Below are positions 63,871 through 64,000 of a DNA stretch of 64,000 nucleotides, one piece after another (positions within the stretch are counted from its first letter, which is position 1; each line of letters starts with the position of its first letter). Where the stretch lies: NCBI GenBank assembly GCA_031763025.1, contig JASSKH010000009.1:9221922-9285921 (forward strand). Direction: 5' to 3'. The notes under the pieces were generated by a model. The model was given only the letters and a program-made list of their open reading frames with translations. It searched no databases and was not told the origin of the DNA. Both the position numbers and the translations under genes were made by a program. Origin of the DNA: Macrocystis pyrifera. Lineage: Eukaryota > Sar > Phaeophyceae > Laminariales > Laminariaceae.

Positions 63871-64000
63871 GCAATCGCTCCACCAAGACCGACCTATTAT
63901 ATTCGTGTGCCCAACAATCCAGCTACTGATGTTATAACCCAACTGTAAGCGCTGGAGGAGTGTAGGTGCGAAGGCACAGAAGCGTTTACCAGGTGGTACA

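Noticed and set aside
63546-63948. Gln/Ala-rich or Leu-rich protein
   Set aside because: Explained by (CAA)n and (CAG)n microsatellites.

Overview
The window looks like nuclear DNA of a photosynthetic stramenopile, most likely a brown alga. The reasons are long introns, CAG/CTG microsatellites, long G/C homopolymers, a heavy load of varied mobile elements, and one host gene whose N-terminus resembles the signal-peptide-plus-Phe presequence of secondary red plastids. The organism call is inference. The assembly has one 100-base N gap (60398-60497). Most of the DNA is repeats; confident host coding sequence is confined to a few exons.

Layout. 1-563: C-terminal end of a Ty3/gypsy chromovirus integrase with a chromodomain, cut by the window edge. 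564-17400: mostly non-coding DNA with MITEs, a tRNA-derived SINE family (full copies at 1641-1957 and 17047-17375; 5'-truncated copies at 11884-12117 and 63371-63545), a possible TIR element (8312-9123) and two weak minus-strand gene candidates (about 5.2-4.9 kb and 11.3-10.9 kb). 17500-18560: a foldback repeat complex. 18706-23743: a Ty1/copia element with 403-bp LTRs and a 5-bp target duplication. Its internal part is rearranged: protease, integrase and the start of RT lie inverted to the LTRs, one arm is duplicated as a roughly 1-kb inverted repeat, and a MITE sits in one arm. The copia sits in a repeat whose empty counterpart is at 42.8-43.0 kb.

24228-34377: two convergent copies of one intron-containing gene of unknown function. 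The plus copy keeps the 5' end and stops at 28389; the minus copy keeps the 3' end (to 30619) and stops at 34377, where a tyrosine-recombinase retroelement of DIRS/Ngaro type begins. That element (34379-42462) has Gag with a Cys/His motif, a 1.3-kb minisatellite, RT, RNase H and a tyrosine recombinase, followed by two 230-240-bp direct repeats. It carries several frameshifts and stops, and a Lys in place of the expected catalytic Arg.

44289-59322: the most interesting locus, a plus-strand gene of at least eight exons. Reading phases match across every proposed junction. The predicted protein begins with a likely plastid presequence, continues through a helical region and two 35-residue PPR motifs, and runs directly into an EngB/YihA-type GTPase with P-loop GRSNVGKS. 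The G2-G5 part was not found before the window end. Its introns, up to 6.3 kb, hold nine of the fifteen MITE copies plus other palindromic and tandem repeats. 59.3-64 kb holds minisatellite, E-type repeats, the gap, more palindromes, a SINE fragment and CAG/CAA repeats; no gene is supported there.
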